A stretch of DNA of 64,000 nt from Rhodoferax sp. (GTDB lineage: Bacteria > Pseudomonadota > Gammaproteobacteria > Burkholderiales > Burkholderiaceae_C): the NCBI GenBank assembly GCA_003133245.1, contig PKWM01000048.1, positions 124,001-188,000 on the forward strand, written 5' to 3'. Every line of letters starts with the position of its first letter. Within the stretch, counting starts at the first letter, position 1. The notes beneath the pieces are model-generated. The model did not search any database and had not been told where the DNA came from. It saw only the letters and a program-made list of their open reading frames with translations. The translations under genes were made by a program, and so were the position numbers. Positions 29,493 to 41,309 of the stretch are shown here, piece by piece.

Positions 29493-29506
29493 TCATTCCA
29501 GCTTGA
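29393..29506 (+). pseudogene. Remnant of a VapC/FitB PIN-domain toxin
   Basis: The plus-strand frame gives NLENCMEQMMPLFDGRILPFDQ and then QAAQAFARII before a stop at 29504-29506. The GRxLPFDxxAAxxxAxI pattern is typical of the middle of VapC/FitB ribonuclease toxins. The N-terminal two thirds and the C-terminal AxxxxRRxxGxPIS part are missing. A MASL start at 29341 in another frame may be what is left of the antitoxin. The end overlaps the 3' end of tonB. This is a resemblance call from about 35 residues. Confidence 0.5.
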
Positions 29507-30146
29507 AGTTGAACTCCTGCGTGGCAATCACGTCGCCGCCTTCGCTGACGCACTTGTACTGCATCATCGCCTCCTTGACGGCGGCATGGAACACGCGCGG
29601 ACCCGACAGGATGGTGACCTCCTTGATGACACCGCCCTTGCCGATATGGATTTGGGCTTTGACCACGCCCTCAGTGCCGTCCTGTAGTGCCTTGCGTGGC
29701 ATCACTGGCGGCACCTGCGTCGGGCAGGCTACGCCCATGCTGGAGACCCTCGGTCCGGTCTGAACCGGTGCTGGTGGCGGTGGTGGTGCAATCACCGCCG
29801 GTGCGGTGGGCACCACTTGGGTGGATTGAATCACTGGTGCGTTCGATATCACCTGTGGTGCCACGTCGGGTGGCGGCACGTAGGGTGGCGGGGGCGCTTC
29901 GACCTTGGGTATTTGTTTGGGAGGTTCGATCTTCTTGGGTGGTGGTGGCGGTGGCGGCGGAATGATCACCTCCTGGATTACCACTGCTTCGAGCGGTTTT
30001 TTGATGAAGTTAAGACCCTTGCGCGCCATGCCAGAGATCAGCGCGTAGCCCAAAAAGACGTGCAGCGCAATCACAATGACCAGGCCTTTGATCCGCCTTG
30101 AAGGGTCCCGCGGCTCGAAGCGGTAATTCATTTCAAGCGTGTTCAT
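29493..30146 (-). CDS. tonB: Energy transducer TonB
   Basis: TonB transmits proton-motive-force energy from ExbB/ExbD to outer-membrane receptors. The 217-residue protein has a cytoplasmic N-terminus and one membrane helix (about residues 21-40). A long proline-rich periplasmic spacer follows (eight prolines in a row, then EPPKQIPKVEAPPPP). The C-terminal TonB domain contains GTEGVVKAQIHIGKGGVIKE and ends DVIATQEFNFKLE. It overlaps exbD2 by 4 bases. Confidence 0.95.
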   Translation of the reverse strand: MNTLEMNYRFEPRDPSRRIKGLVIVIALHVFLGYALISGMARKGLNFIKKPLEAVVIQEVIIPPPPPPPPKKIEPPKQIPKVEAPPPPYVPPPDVAPQVISNAPVIQSTQVVPTAPAVIAPPPPPAPVQTGPRVSSMGVACPTQVPPVMPRKALQDGTEGVVKAQIHIGKGGVIKEVTILSGPRVFHAAVKEAMMQYKCVSEGGDVIATQEFNFKLE

Positions 30147-30571
30147 TGCACAAATTGCTCCGCGCCGATGACGGCAATTTTGTTCAAACCCTGGCGCTTG
30201 CTGCTGGAGAGCACATTGGCAAAAACGGCGTATTGCGAGGCCTTGTTGGGGCGGATGTGAACTTCAGGCTGCGAGGCTTGCGCTGCGACGGCCTTCATTT
30301 TTTCATTGAGTTCCTGCGCCGAAACCGGCAAGCCTTGCCAATAAACGACGCTTTTCTCATCAATGTCGATTTGTATTTTTTCAGGCTTGATCAGGCTGGT
30401 GGGCGGCGCGCCGACCGGCATTTCGAGGTTGACCGAGTGCAATTGAATCGGGATGGTGATGATCAGCATCACCAATAAAACCAGCATCACGTCGATCAAC
30501 GGGGTCGTGTTGATCTCCATCATGACTTCGGGTTCAGCCGAGCCGCTGGCGTCTGCTACGTGCATTCCCAT
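30143..30571 (-). CDS. exbD: Biopolymer transport protein ExbD (second copy)
   Basis: This 142-residue ExbD protein has one N-terminal membrane helix and a periplasmic domain. The membrane aspartate that carries the proton path is in INTTPLIDVMLVLLVMLIITI. I chose the ATG at 30571 because AAGGGA lies about 9 bases before it; a TTG at 30598, overlapping the previous stop, would add nine residues. It differs clearly from the first ExbD, for example in QLHSVNLEMPVGAPP, so the two may form a heteromer or serve different receptors. Confidence 0.92.
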   Translation of the reverse strand: MGMHVADASGSAEPEVMMEINTTPLIDVMLVLLVMLIITIPIQLHSVNLEMPVGAPPTSLIKPEKIQIDIDEKSVVYWQGLPVSAQELNEKMKAVAAQASQPEVHIRPNKASQYAVFANVLSSSKRQGLNKIAVIGAEQFVQ

Positions 30572-30594
30572 GAGAATAATTCCCTTGTTGGTGC

Positions 30595-31026
30595 TCAACC
30601 GCCCAGAGGCGGTGGCTCGGTGATGAAGGCGACTTTGACGATACCGGCACGCTGGCAGGCCAGCAGGACCTTGCCGACGCCTTCGTAGCGCGCATTGGCA
30701 TCACCGCGCACCTGGACTTCAGGCTGCGGCTTGACGTTGGAGATTTTTTTGAGTTTCGCCACCAACTCGTCAACGCTCTTGATACGCGCTTCATACCAAA
30801 AAATATCACCGGCCTGATTGACCGAAATAATGACGTTCTCGGGCTTGGTTTCCCGAATTTCAACGCGTTCTTTGGGTAAAGAGAGCTTGATCGAAGTGGT
30901 CACCACCGGAATGGTGATCAGGAAAATGATCAATAGCACCAGCATCACGTCCACCAGGGGCGTGGTGTTGATGGCCGACATGACGGCGTCTTCGCCGTTG
31001 TCGCTGGAACCGACGTTCATGGACAT
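30595..31026 (-). CDS. exbD: Biopolymer transport protein ExbD (first copy)
   Basis: This 143-residue ExbD protein has the membrane helix and conserved aspartate in INTTPLVDVMLVLLIIFLI, followed by a periplasmic domain (ISVNQAGDIFWYEARI, VQVRGDANARYEGVGKVL). It lies 44 bases after exbB. Tandem exbD genes after exbB are known in several beta- and gammaproteobacteria and in Xanthomonas. Confidence 0.94.
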   Translation of the reverse strand: MSMNVGSSDNGEDAVMSAINTTPLVDVMLVLLIIFLITIPVVTTSIKLSLPKERVEIRETKPENVIISVNQAGDIFWYEARIKSVDELVAKLKKISNVKPQPEVQVRGDANARYEGVGKVLLACQRAGIVKVAFITEPPPLGG

Positions 31027-31070
31027 AGGGGTTTCCTAATAGCCTGTGTACAGCCTTTGCAAGCTGTCAC

Positions 31071-31940
31071 TCAAGCCCTTTTCACCGAGCCCAGAACCAC
31101 TGCGTGCAAGTCGCTGCTGAATGCGCGCACATCGTCCATCACAGCCTTGTTGCGCCGCACCAGCCAGTTGTAAGCCAGCACCGCAGGCACCGCTACCGCC
31201 AGGCCGATGGCGGTCATGAGGAGCGCTTCACCCACCGGGCCGGCCACTTTGTCGATCGAGGCTTGGCCCGAAATGCCAATAGCAGTCAGGGCGTGATAAA
31301 TGCCCCAAACCGTACCAAACAGGCCAACGAAAGGAGAAATCGAACCCACAGTGGCGAGAAATGCCAGACCACCTTGCGTATTGCTTTGAACCCGGCCAAC
31401 AGCACGTTCGATACCCATGGAGATCCAGTCGTTAAGGTCCACATGGCCCATCAGGCCATCGTGTTTTTTGACCGCCGTGGTGGCGGCGTCAGCGATATAC
31501 CGAAAGGGGCTGTTCTTCTCAAGCGCGTCTGCGCCTTGCTGGACCGTGCTAGCCGGCCAGAAGACCTTGGCCACAGCCTTGGCCTGACGACTCATTTTGG
31601 CTTGTTCCAGAACCTTGACGACCAGGATGTACCAACTGCCCACGCTCATGATCAGCAGCAGCAGCAAGACGGTTCTGGCAACCATATCCGAGGTTTTCCA
31701 AAGGGATTCAAGTCCGTAAGGGTTGTCAGTGGACTCGGCCTTTTTGGGGGCCGAAGCCGAAGCATCGCCCAGCTTGACATCGTTGATGACAGGCAGGGCC
31801 GCTGGCGCGGCGCTCGGTGCCGCCTGGGTTGCCGCCGGGGTTGCGGGTTGGGCCTGCACTGCAACCGGCAGCAACGTCAAGGCCAGAGCCAACGCACAGG
31901 CGCCGACGGTAATTGTTCGAGCGATATTTACTTGCACCAT
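31071..31940 (-). CDS. exbB: MotA/TolQ/ExbB proton channel protein ExbB
   Basis: ExbB is the pentameric membrane part of the Ton motor. The 289-residue protein from the ATG at 31940 (preceded by AAAGGAA) has a signal-like N-terminal helix ending LLPVAVQAQP, then an Ala/Pro-rich linker. Three membrane helices follow (ARTVLLLLLIMSVGSWYILV, about 95-115; TVGSISPFVGLFGTVWGIYH; LLMTAIGLAVAVPAVLAYNW). The N-terminal extension is typical of the longer ExbB forms. It heads the exbB-exbD-exbD-tonB operon. Confidence 0.95.
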   Translation of the reverse strand: MVQVNIARTITVGACALALALTLLPVAVQAQPATPAATQAAPSAAPAALPVINDVKLGDASASAPKKAESTDNPYGLESLWKTSDMVARTVLLLLLIMSVGSWYILVVKVLEQAKMSRQAKAVAKVFWPASTVQQGADALEKNSPFRYIADAATTAVKKHDGLMGHVDLNDWISMGIERAVGRVQSNTQGGLAFLATVGSISPFVGLFGTVWGIYHALTAIGISGQASIDKVAGPVGEALLMTAIGLAVAVPAVLAYNWLVRRNKAVMDDVRAFSSDLHAVVLGSVKRA

Positions 31941-32103
31941 GGTTCCTTTTGAAGACCTCTGGTAAGGCGATCCAGGCACGGGTCTGCCGTCCAGCAAAAA
32001 TTGAGTGGGCCCAGTATAACGGTCAATTTTGGCACTCACATGCGGGTTGTCCCTTGGTATCAAAGCAAGATGTCCGTCAATAAAACAAGCTCATTACAGT
32101 TGG

Positions 32104-33396
32104 CTACTGTGCCCCCGATTGCAAATTGCGCTCGCGCAATTGCCGCAACTTCTCGGCGATGCGGATCTCCAGGCCGCGTTCCACCGGGTGGTAAAAACCG
32201 GGCGCCGCCATGCCGTCGGGCAGATAACGCTCGCCCGCTGCAAAACCGCCCTCCTCGTCATGCGCGTAACGGTAGCCTTTACCGTAGTCCAGCTCTTTCA
32301 TCAACTTGGTGGGGGCGTTGCGCAAGTGCATCGGCACCGGACGGGTGCCGTCATTCTTGACAAACGCACGGGCTGCGCCAAAGGCCTTATAGACGGCATT
32401 CGACTTTGGCGCTACGGCCAGATAAATCACGCATTCGGCCAGCGCCAACTCGCCCTCTGGCGTACCCAGGCGCTCATACACCTCAGCCGCGTCGAGCGCC
32501 AGATGCAGCGCGCGCGGGTCGGCCAGGCCGATGTCTTCGCTGGCCATGCGGACCATACGCCGGGCCAGGTAGCGCGGGTCAACGCCGCCATCGAGCATGC
32601 GCACCAGCCAATACAAGGCGGCGTCCGGGTCGCTGCCACGCACCGATTTATGCAAGGCTGAAATCGTGTCATAAAACTGCTCACCGCCCTTGTCATAGCG
32701 GCGCAGGCGCTCACCCAGCACCTTTTGCATCCAGACATCGGTGATCTCGCTGCACTTTTCCTGGGTAGCGGCCACCGCCAGCGTCTCCAGCGTATTGAGC
32801 AAGCGCCGCGCATCACCGTCAGCGTAAGCAATCAGGTGTTCGGAGGCGGCCTTTTCAAGCGGCGGTATCGCTTGCAGGATCAGTGCTCTGGCGATGATTT
32901 GTTCAAGGTCTGGCGGTGACAGCGGTTGCAAAACATAGACCGTGGCACGCGAGAGCAATGCCGAGTTGACTTCAAACGAAGGGTTCTCGGTGGTGGCGCC
33001 AATGAAGGTGAACAAGCCGCTCTCGACGTGCGGCAAAAAAGCATCCTGCTGGCTTTTGTTGAAGCGGTGCACTTCATCGACAAACACAATCGTGCGCCGA
33101 CCCTGCTGCTGCGCCACCTGCGCCCGCTCAACCGCTTCGCGAATGTCCTTGACGCCGCCCAGCACGGCACCGATGGTGATGAACTGCGCGTCAAAACAAT
33201 CTGCCATCAGGCGCGCAATCGTGGTCTTGCCCGTGCCCGGCGGCCCCCACAAAATACAACTGTGGGGCTGACCTGATTCAAAAGCAATGCGCAATGCCAT
33301 GCCTTCACCCAGCAACTGGCGCTGTCCGACGACTTCGCCCAAGGTTTTCGGGCGCAGGCGTTCGGCCAGGGGCGCGTGCGAGACGGCGTTGGCCAT
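32104..33396 (-). CDS. rarA: Replication-associated recombination protein A (RarA/MgsA)
   Basis: RarA is an AAA+ ATPase of the clamp-loader group that acts at stalled forks. The 430-residue protein begins PLAERLRPKTLGEVVGQ. It has Walker A GPPGTGKTT (about residues 52-60), Walker B VFVDEVHRFNKSQQD and sensor 1 IGATTENPSFEVN. The tetramerisation domain contains DAALYWLVRMLDGGVDPRY. It starts 1 base after the lolA stop, matching the conserved ftsK-lolA-rarA order. Confidence 0.97.
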   Translation of the reverse strand: MANAVSHAPLAERLRPKTLGEVVGQRQLLGEGMALRIAFESGQPHSCILWGPPGTGKTTIARLMADCFDAQFITIGAVLGGVKDIREAVERAQVAQQQGRRTIVFVDEVHRFNKSQQDAFLPHVESGLFTFIGATTENPSFEVNSALLSRATVYVLQPLSPPDLEQIIARALILQAIPPLEKAASEHLIAYADGDARRLLNTLETLAVAATQEKCSEITDVWMQKVLGERLRRYDKGGEQFYDTISALHKSVRGSDPDAALYWLVRMLDGGVDPRYLARRMVRMASEDIGLADPRALHLALDAAEVYERLGTPEGELALAECVIYLAVAPKSNAVYKAFGAARAFVKNDGTRPVPMHLRNAPTKLMKELDYGKGYRYAHDEEGGFAAGERYLPDGMAAPGFYHPVERGLEIRIAEKLRQLRERNLQSGAQ

Positions 33397-33397
33397 A

Positions 33398-34039
33398 TCA
33401 CTGCCGCATTACATCCGCACCAGCGGGTGGCTTGAACTGGAAGTTGCTGCCCGGCAAAGCGGGATTAACCTCAAAATGCCTGAAGGTCAGCAGTGAGCGT
33501 TGCCCGAAACCATCGAGAATTTCCAGCGCAGCAAGTTCAGCGGTTTTATCGCCAGCGCGAAAACCAACACGCACACTTTGCAACTGGGTGTCCTTGGCCT
33601 TGGGCGTTGCCGCCAACCATTGCAGTCCCTCTTTATCCGGCGCATCGACGAGCGTGAAATCGGCCTGCAAGGCGCGCAAATCTGGGGCTGCGGCAATCAA
33701 GGCGGCAGGCGTTGAGCCCAGTACTAGCGACTGCTTGCGCGCCGTCACCTGATTCAGATCCACGTCGTAAAGCCACAGCGTCTGGCCATCGGCGACGATA
33801 CTTTGCTCGAACGGCTTTTTGTAAATGAACTTGAAGCGGTTGGGACGCGAAAATTCAAAGCTGCCACTGGAGGTTTTGACCCTTTGTGCCTGCCCGTCTT
33901 TGGCTGGCTCAGTCACCACCTGGGTGAAATCGGCGCGACCGGTTTTCACCGTCTTTACAAAGCGTTCCAGACTCTCCAGGCCACCTGCGAACGCAGACAT
34001 TGCGCCAGCGCTTACCAAAACAATAACTAAACGTTTCAT
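33398..34039 (-). CDS. lolA: Outer-membrane lipoprotein carrier LolA
   Basis: LolA ferries lipoproteins across the periplasm from LolCDE to LolB. The 213-residue protein has a signal peptide (MKRLVIVLVSAGAMSAFAGG) and then TGRADFTQVV, SGSFEFSRPNRFKFIYKKP and the DGQTLWLYDVDLNQVT segment that is diagnostic. The lipoproteins at 3735, 43176 and 53416 are among its likely clients. It lies 3 bases after ftsK. Confidence 0.96.
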   Translation of the reverse strand: MKRLVIVLVSAGAMSAFAGGLESLERFVKTVKTGRADFTQVVTEPAKDGQAQRVKTSSGSFEFSRPNRFKFIYKKPFEQSIVADGQTLWLYDVDLNQVTARKQSLVLGSTPAALIAAAPDLRALQADFTLVDAPDKEGLQWLAATPKAKDTQLQSVRVGFRAGDKTAELAALEILDGFGQRSLLTFRHFEVNPALPGSNFQFKPPAGADVMRQ

Positions 34040-34042
34040 TTT

Positions 34043-37402
<3,360 letters not shown>

Positions 37403-37421
37403 GCCCGGTTCGAGTGCCCGC

Positions 37422-37434
37422 TATAATCTGCGCC
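37422..37434 (+). promoter_or_regulatory. Candidate promoter of rpmB-rpmG
   Basis: A perfect TATAAT (37422-37427) lies 20 bases after the trxB stop. It is followed by a G+C-rich discriminator (CTGCGCC), typical of promoters under stringent control. No clear -35 box was seen. It would give a leader of about 120 bases before rpmB. Confidence 0.45.
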
Positions 37435-37552
37435 TTTGCTGAACTTGGCCAACACTGGCTCGGGTGCGGCTTCGGGTTACCGCCACCCTTTTTCTTGGCG
37501 AGGTGAGGCTTTTGCGTCAGCAACAGCCGTTTAAAAATATCGGAGTGTCCAC

Positions 37553-37786
37553 ATGGCACGCGTATGTGAAGTCACGGGCAAAGGCCCGATGGTGGGGAAC
37601 AAAGTTTCTCACGCCAACAACAGAACCAAGCGCCGGTTCCTGCCGAACCTGCAATACCGCCGGTTTTGGGTTGAAACTGAAAACCGCTGGGTTCGCCTGC
37701 GAATTTCCAACGCTGGTCTGCGCATGATCGACAAAAACGGTATTGACGCAGTGCTCGCAGACCTGCGCGCACGCGGCCAGGCTTAA
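37553..37786 (+). CDS. rpmB: 50S ribosomal protein L28
   Basis: This 77-residue basic protein, [20 protein letters not shown], then [13 protein letters not shown], is full length for L28. GGAG precedes the ATG. It forms the conserved rpmB-rpmG pair with the following gene. Confidence 0.98.
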   Translation: MARVCEVTGKGPMVGNKVSHANNRTKRRFLPNLQYRRFWVETENRWVRLRISNAGLRMIDKNGIDAVLADLRARGQA

Positions 37787-37804
37787 ACATCAAAAGGAAG
37801 CATC

Positions 37805-37975
37805 ATGGCAACCAAAGGCGGACGCGAAAAAATCAAACTGGAATCCACTGCGGGTACCGGTCACTTCTACACCACCAGCAAGAACAAGAAAACCATGCCC
37901 GAGAAAATGCTGATCAAGAAATTTGATCCGAAAGCTCGCAAGCATGTGGACTACAAGGAAATGAAGCTGAAGTAA
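37805..37975 (+). CDS. rpmG: 50S ribosomal protein L33
   Basis: This 56-residue protein begins [20 protein letters not shown] and continues [20 protein letters not shown] to the end KEMKLK. AAAGGAAG lies just before the ATG. It carries no CxxC pairs, so it is the zinc-free form. It lies 18 bases after rpmB and is followed by a strong terminator. Confidence 0.97.
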   Translation: MATKGGREKIKLESTAGTGHFYTTSKNKKTMPEKMLIKKFDPKARKHVDYKEMKLK

Positions 37976-37995
37976 TTCGGTTTTATTCGCTGAAA

Positions 37996-38020
37996 AGGCC
38001 CGCTTCGTGCGGGCTTTTTT
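37996..38020 (+). terminator. Terminator of rpmB-rpmG
   Basis: A GC-rich stem (GCCCGC at 37998-38003 with GCGGGC at 38009-38014, loop TTCGT) is followed by six T residues. It lies 22 bases after the rpmG stop. Confidence 0.9.
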
Positions 38021-38086
38021 GCGGGCGTATCTTGCGCCGCTCCGGTTATTAGAACAACCCGTTGCAGATGCTCACGCGCTTCAAGG

Positions 38087-38851
38087 CTACCCACCTTTCG
38101 AGCGCCACATGGTTGCGCCTACCAAGGCGCATGCCGCCAGGGTCCAAACAATCACGGCACCCGAGGGCAGGTCAAACAATGCGGAAAACGTCAACCCTGT
38201 TGCGTAACCCAGCGCACCGATACCGTAGGCGATGCCGTAGCGGCGCAGCCCGCGATGCTGACGCGTACCGAGCGCTGGAATGATGAGGCTTGAGAACACG
38301 AGATATACCCCCACGAGTTGCACCGAGGCCGTAACCGCGAGTGCAAACACTGCGTAGAAGCCGAAGCGCCCGAGCCGCTGCACCCATCCCTGCCACAGTG
38401 CAATCAACAGCAGCATAGACACGCCTGCCAGCCACAGTAATTGGGTCGTGTTGACCCAAAGGATTTGCCCGACCAGCAGGTCCTTCAAATGCTCGCCGCC
38501 ATGCGGGTTGCCCGCCAGCAACAGGATGCCGGCACAGGCCGCCAGGATGAACATGACGCCAATCAGGGCCTCCTGCTGCTGCGGTGCACGCCGCTCGGTC
38601 CAGGTCAGCAGCCATGCGCCCAGCAAGGCGGCACACACCGCGGCGACCTGGACCGCGATACCGCCCTCGGGCAGGCCCACCGCGTCGGCCGCGATGACAC
38701 CGAGCCCGGCGATCTGTGCAATCGCAAGATCGATGAAGACGATGCCCCGGTCCAGCACCTGCGTCCCTAGCGGCACATGCGTGGCGAGCACCAACAATCC
38801 TGCAATCAAGGCCGGGCCGAGGATGCCCCAGTCAAGGGCGCTCCAGTTCAT
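38087..38851 (-). CDS. Zinc/manganese-type ABC transporter permease
   Basis: This is a 254-residue inner-membrane protein of the ABC-3 family (ZnuB/MntB/TroC type) with about seven to eight helices. Landmarks are GTQVLDRGIVFIDLAIAQIA near residue 30 (usually LGxHVVLRRxxFxGDALAHA, so rather divergent), EALIGVMFILAACAGIL and VGVYLVFSSLIIPAL. Its start overlaps the binding-protein stop by 4 bases. No ATPase gene is present in this locus, although ABC-3 systems need one. It ends 67 bases from the rpmG terminator with nothing between. Confidence 0.85.
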   Translation of the reverse strand: MNWSALDWGILGPALIAGLLVLATHVPLGTQVLDRGIVFIDLAIAQIAGLGVIAADAVGLPEGGIAVQVAAVCAALLGAWLLTWTERRAPQQQEALIGVMFILAACAGILLLAGNPHGGEHLKDLLVGQILWVNTTQLLWLAGVSMLLLIALWQGWVQRLGRFGFYAVFALAVTASVQLVGVYLVFSSLIIPALGTRQHRGLRRYGIAYGIGALGYATGLTFSALFDLPSGAVIVWTLAACALVGATMWRSKGG

Positions 38852-39762
38852 CGCTTGACTCCGGCTGACAGCAAACGTGCCAAAGTGTCATCGAATAAGC
38901 CGAACAAGTCCTTCGCGCCATCGGTGCCGCCCACGGTGAAGGGGATCTTCACCGCCGCAACGCCAGCGTTCTTGCTCAGCCACTCAGAAGGTTTTGGGTC
39001 CTGGTAGGCCGCGTACAGCGTCATGCGAGCGGGTACGTTCTTCAATGAAGCAAGGACCTCCTGCAAATGCGAGGCGGTGGGTTCAACGCCCGGCTTGGGC
39101 TCCAGCACCGCTACTTCTTTCATTCCCAGCCAGTCGTACAGGTAGACAAAGGCCTTGTGCTGGGACACTACGGCCGCCCCTTTGAGCGGCGCCGCCTGCG
39201 TGGTCCAGCGCCCGATGGCCTGCTGCCACCGCTGCGAAAAGTCGGCCAGGCGCTGCGCGTACTGGCTGGCGTGAGCGGCGTCAACGAGCGCCAGCCGCGC
39301 ACCAAGCGCCTTTGCCACCTGAGCGATATTGCGTGGGTCGGTCTGAATGTGCGGGTTGCCGGCCGCGTGCACGTCGCCTTGCGAGCGATCCAATTGGCTC
39401 GGAACGTCCAGCTTACGGACAAAATCGGCCGCCGCAAAATTGCCAGGCTGTCCGGCCTGAACCTTGGCGTTGCCCGACTGCTGTAGCAAAACGGGCAACC
39501 AACCAATCTCAAGTTCGGCACCGGTACAGACAACGAGGTCCGCATTGCGTGCCCGCGCAATCAGGCTGGGTTTGGCCTGAATCTGGTGCGGGTCCTGCAA
39601 GGCACTGGTCGCCACCGACACGTCAACAAGATTGCCCCCCAATTCCTGGGCCAACGCACCCCATTCGGGCTCACAGGCAAAGACATGTAGCGCGGCGTGC
39701 GCAGGAATCGCCAGCAGTAGCGGTGCGGCAAGTAGAGCAAATACAGTTTTTCGATTCATCAT
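38848..39762 (-). CDS. Zinc/manganese-type ABC transporter, substrate-binding protein
   Basis: This is a 304-residue cluster A-I metal-binding protein, ZnuA/TroA family. The start at 39762 (MMNRKTVF) follows AAGGATCACTCC; the longer frame adds 15 residues of no family character. A signal peptide ends at AHAALHVFACEP. Likely metal-binding residues are His in SALQDPHQIQAKPS, His in AAGNPHIQTDP, His in VSQHKAFVYLYDW and the late acidic residues. The usual histidine-rich loop is absent. It lies 28 bases after the porin gene. Confidence 0.87.
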   Translation of the reverse strand: MMNRKTVFALLAAPLLLAIPAHAALHVFACEPEWGALAQELGGNLVDVSVATSALQDPHQIQAKPSLIARARNADLVVCTGAELEIGWLPVLLQQSGNAKVQAGQPGNFAAADFVRKLDVPSQLDRSQGDVHAAGNPHIQTDPRNIAQVAKALGARLALVDAAHASQYAQRLADFSQRWQQAIGRWTTQAAPLKGAAVVSQHKAFVYLYDWLGMKEVAVLEPKPGVEPTASHLQEVLASLKNVPARMTLYAAYQDPKPSEWLSKNAGVAAVKIPFTVGGTDGAKDLFGLFDDTLARLLSAGVKR

Positions 39763-39790
39763 GGAGTGATCCTTGGATGGAGTAAAGGGT

Positions 39791-41176
39791 TCAATAGCTA
39801 TGAGCACCGTGCGCGCCCAAACTCATTTGGTACTGGAGGAAGACCTGGTTATCGGCCAGCCCTTCTCTTGATTTGTCTTGTGCAAACTGCAAGCGAACTC
39901 GGGAGAACTCGCTCGGATTGAAGTCGAGCATGAGCGTATTTTTGCTGGGTTGGTAGGTGCTGTTTGCAAACGAGGCGGCATTGATGCCGTAGTCCGGCTC
40001 TCCAGGATTGAGTCGCTCGGTGCGCAAGCCAAGCCGCCAGCGTGGCATGAACTGATAGACGCCTTGCAGATACCAGCCAGACTGTTCGGCACGGTAGGCG
40101 TCCGACAGGTTGACGTTACCCGGGTCATAGGTGAGGCTGCCACTGCGCGTACTTTGCAGGTACTCGCCCTGCAATTTGAAGTTGGTTTGCGTGGCATTGC
40201 CGTTGGGCGCCCATTTCCAGACGCCGTCAAGCACCCAGACGCGCGTGTTGCCGTTGAATGCGGTGTTGACCAGGCTACCCGTGGTATCCATCGTCGTGAG
40301 ACCCTGGTCATTGGCCTGGGTTGTCAACAGCGAAAGACCCGCACGCCAGTTGTGGCTGATACCGACGTCGCCTCCGGTGTGCGCGGTCAACGCAGTCATC
40401 CCCGCGCCATTGCGACCGGTGTCGCTGCCCGGAAAAGTGCGGCCCCGACCCAGCTCGGCACCCAGTTCAATGTATTGATCGGTAGGCGCCAGCCAGTGGA
40501 GCTGCAGGCCGTCGTCACCGTATTGCGTACCCAGCAAAGCTTGGTACGCTAAAGGGTTGTCAACGAAGTCCCAGGTGTGGGCGTGCTGCGAGTTGAGGTA
40601 GCCGACACCGGAAAAGAAACGGCCCGCTTTCAAGGTCAAGCCGTTACTCAACGATGTGGTCTGGACAAACGCCTCCTCAACCGAAACGGTGTCGTCTGGA
40701 TGAAGTGAGATGTTGGCTGAGCCGCGCAGCCAGGGATCGATATTCGCTGCCAGACCGAGCTCGGATTCAGCGAGGCTGAAGCCACGCGAACCGGGCCCCG
40801 CGTCAGAGCCTTTTGGCAACTGAAAACCGGTAATGCTATAGGTGGCAGGGTCCCGCGAAGTTCGGGTATAGCCACCCGAAAGGATCAAGGACATGGCCGG
40901 ATTGAAGGCGTTGGCGCCGCCGACCGATGATGAGGGCGCAGGTAGTGCGACCAAAGTTGCATCTGCCGTAGTCGGCGGTGATGGCGCGGCGACCCGCTCG
41001 GCCACCAGAAGGCGCTGCTCCATCGCCTGCAACCGTGCTTCGTAGGCGGCGCGCATTGCTTCAATTTCCTGTCGAAGCAATTGAATTTCGGATGGCGTGT
41101 TTAGTGGGGTATCGGCCGACGCGCCGAACGGCGCGGCCAGGGCGAGCACGAGGCTCGCCGATAAAATCTTATGCAT
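39791..41176 (-). CDS. Outer-membrane porin-like protein of the zinc locus
   Basis: This is a 461-residue protein with a signal peptide (ASLVLALAAPFGASA) and a short N-terminal coiled coil (LLRQEIEAMRAAYEARLQAM). A beta-barrel of alternating hydrophobic strands follows, starting at MSLILSGGYTRTSRD. It resembles the trimeric coiled-coil porins (OprP/DcaP-like) that occur in zinc-uptake loci of betaproteobacteria. It ends with HGAHSY rather than the usual terminal Phe, though Tyr is acceptable. The role in passing zinc across the outer membrane is inferred from position only. Confidence 0.75.
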   Translation of the reverse strand: MHKILSASLVLALAAPFGASADTPLNTPSEIQLLRQEIEAMRAAYEARLQAMEQRLLVAERVAAPSPPTTADATLVALPAPSSSVGGANAFNPAMSLILSGGYTRTSRDPATYSITGFQLPKGSDAGPGSRGFSLAESELGLAANIDPWLRGSANISLHPDDTVSVEEAFVQTTSLSNGLTLKAGRFFSGVGYLNSQHAHTWDFVDNPLAYQALLGTQYGDDGLQLHWLAPTDQYIELGAELGRGRTFPGSDTGRNGAGMTALTAHTGGDVGISHNWRAGLSLLTTQANDQGLTTMDTTGSLVNTAFNGNTRVWVLDGVWKWAPNGNATQTNFKLQGEYLQSTRSGSLTYDPGNVNLSDAYRAEQSGWYLQGVYQFMPRWRLGLRTERLNPGEPDYGINAASFANSTYQPSKNTLMLDFNPSEFSRVRLQFAQDKSREGLADNQVFLQYQMSLGAHGAHSY

Positions 41177-41309
41177 GGGTTTTCATTCTTTGAAACTTTG
41201 CGGGACAGACCGCAGCTACGCAAAGCGAGCCAGCTCTGTCCTCAACTGATTAGGACAATGAACGACGCCCTGCCGCGCGCTGCGCAACCCGGACGCTATG
41301 AGGCAAAAA

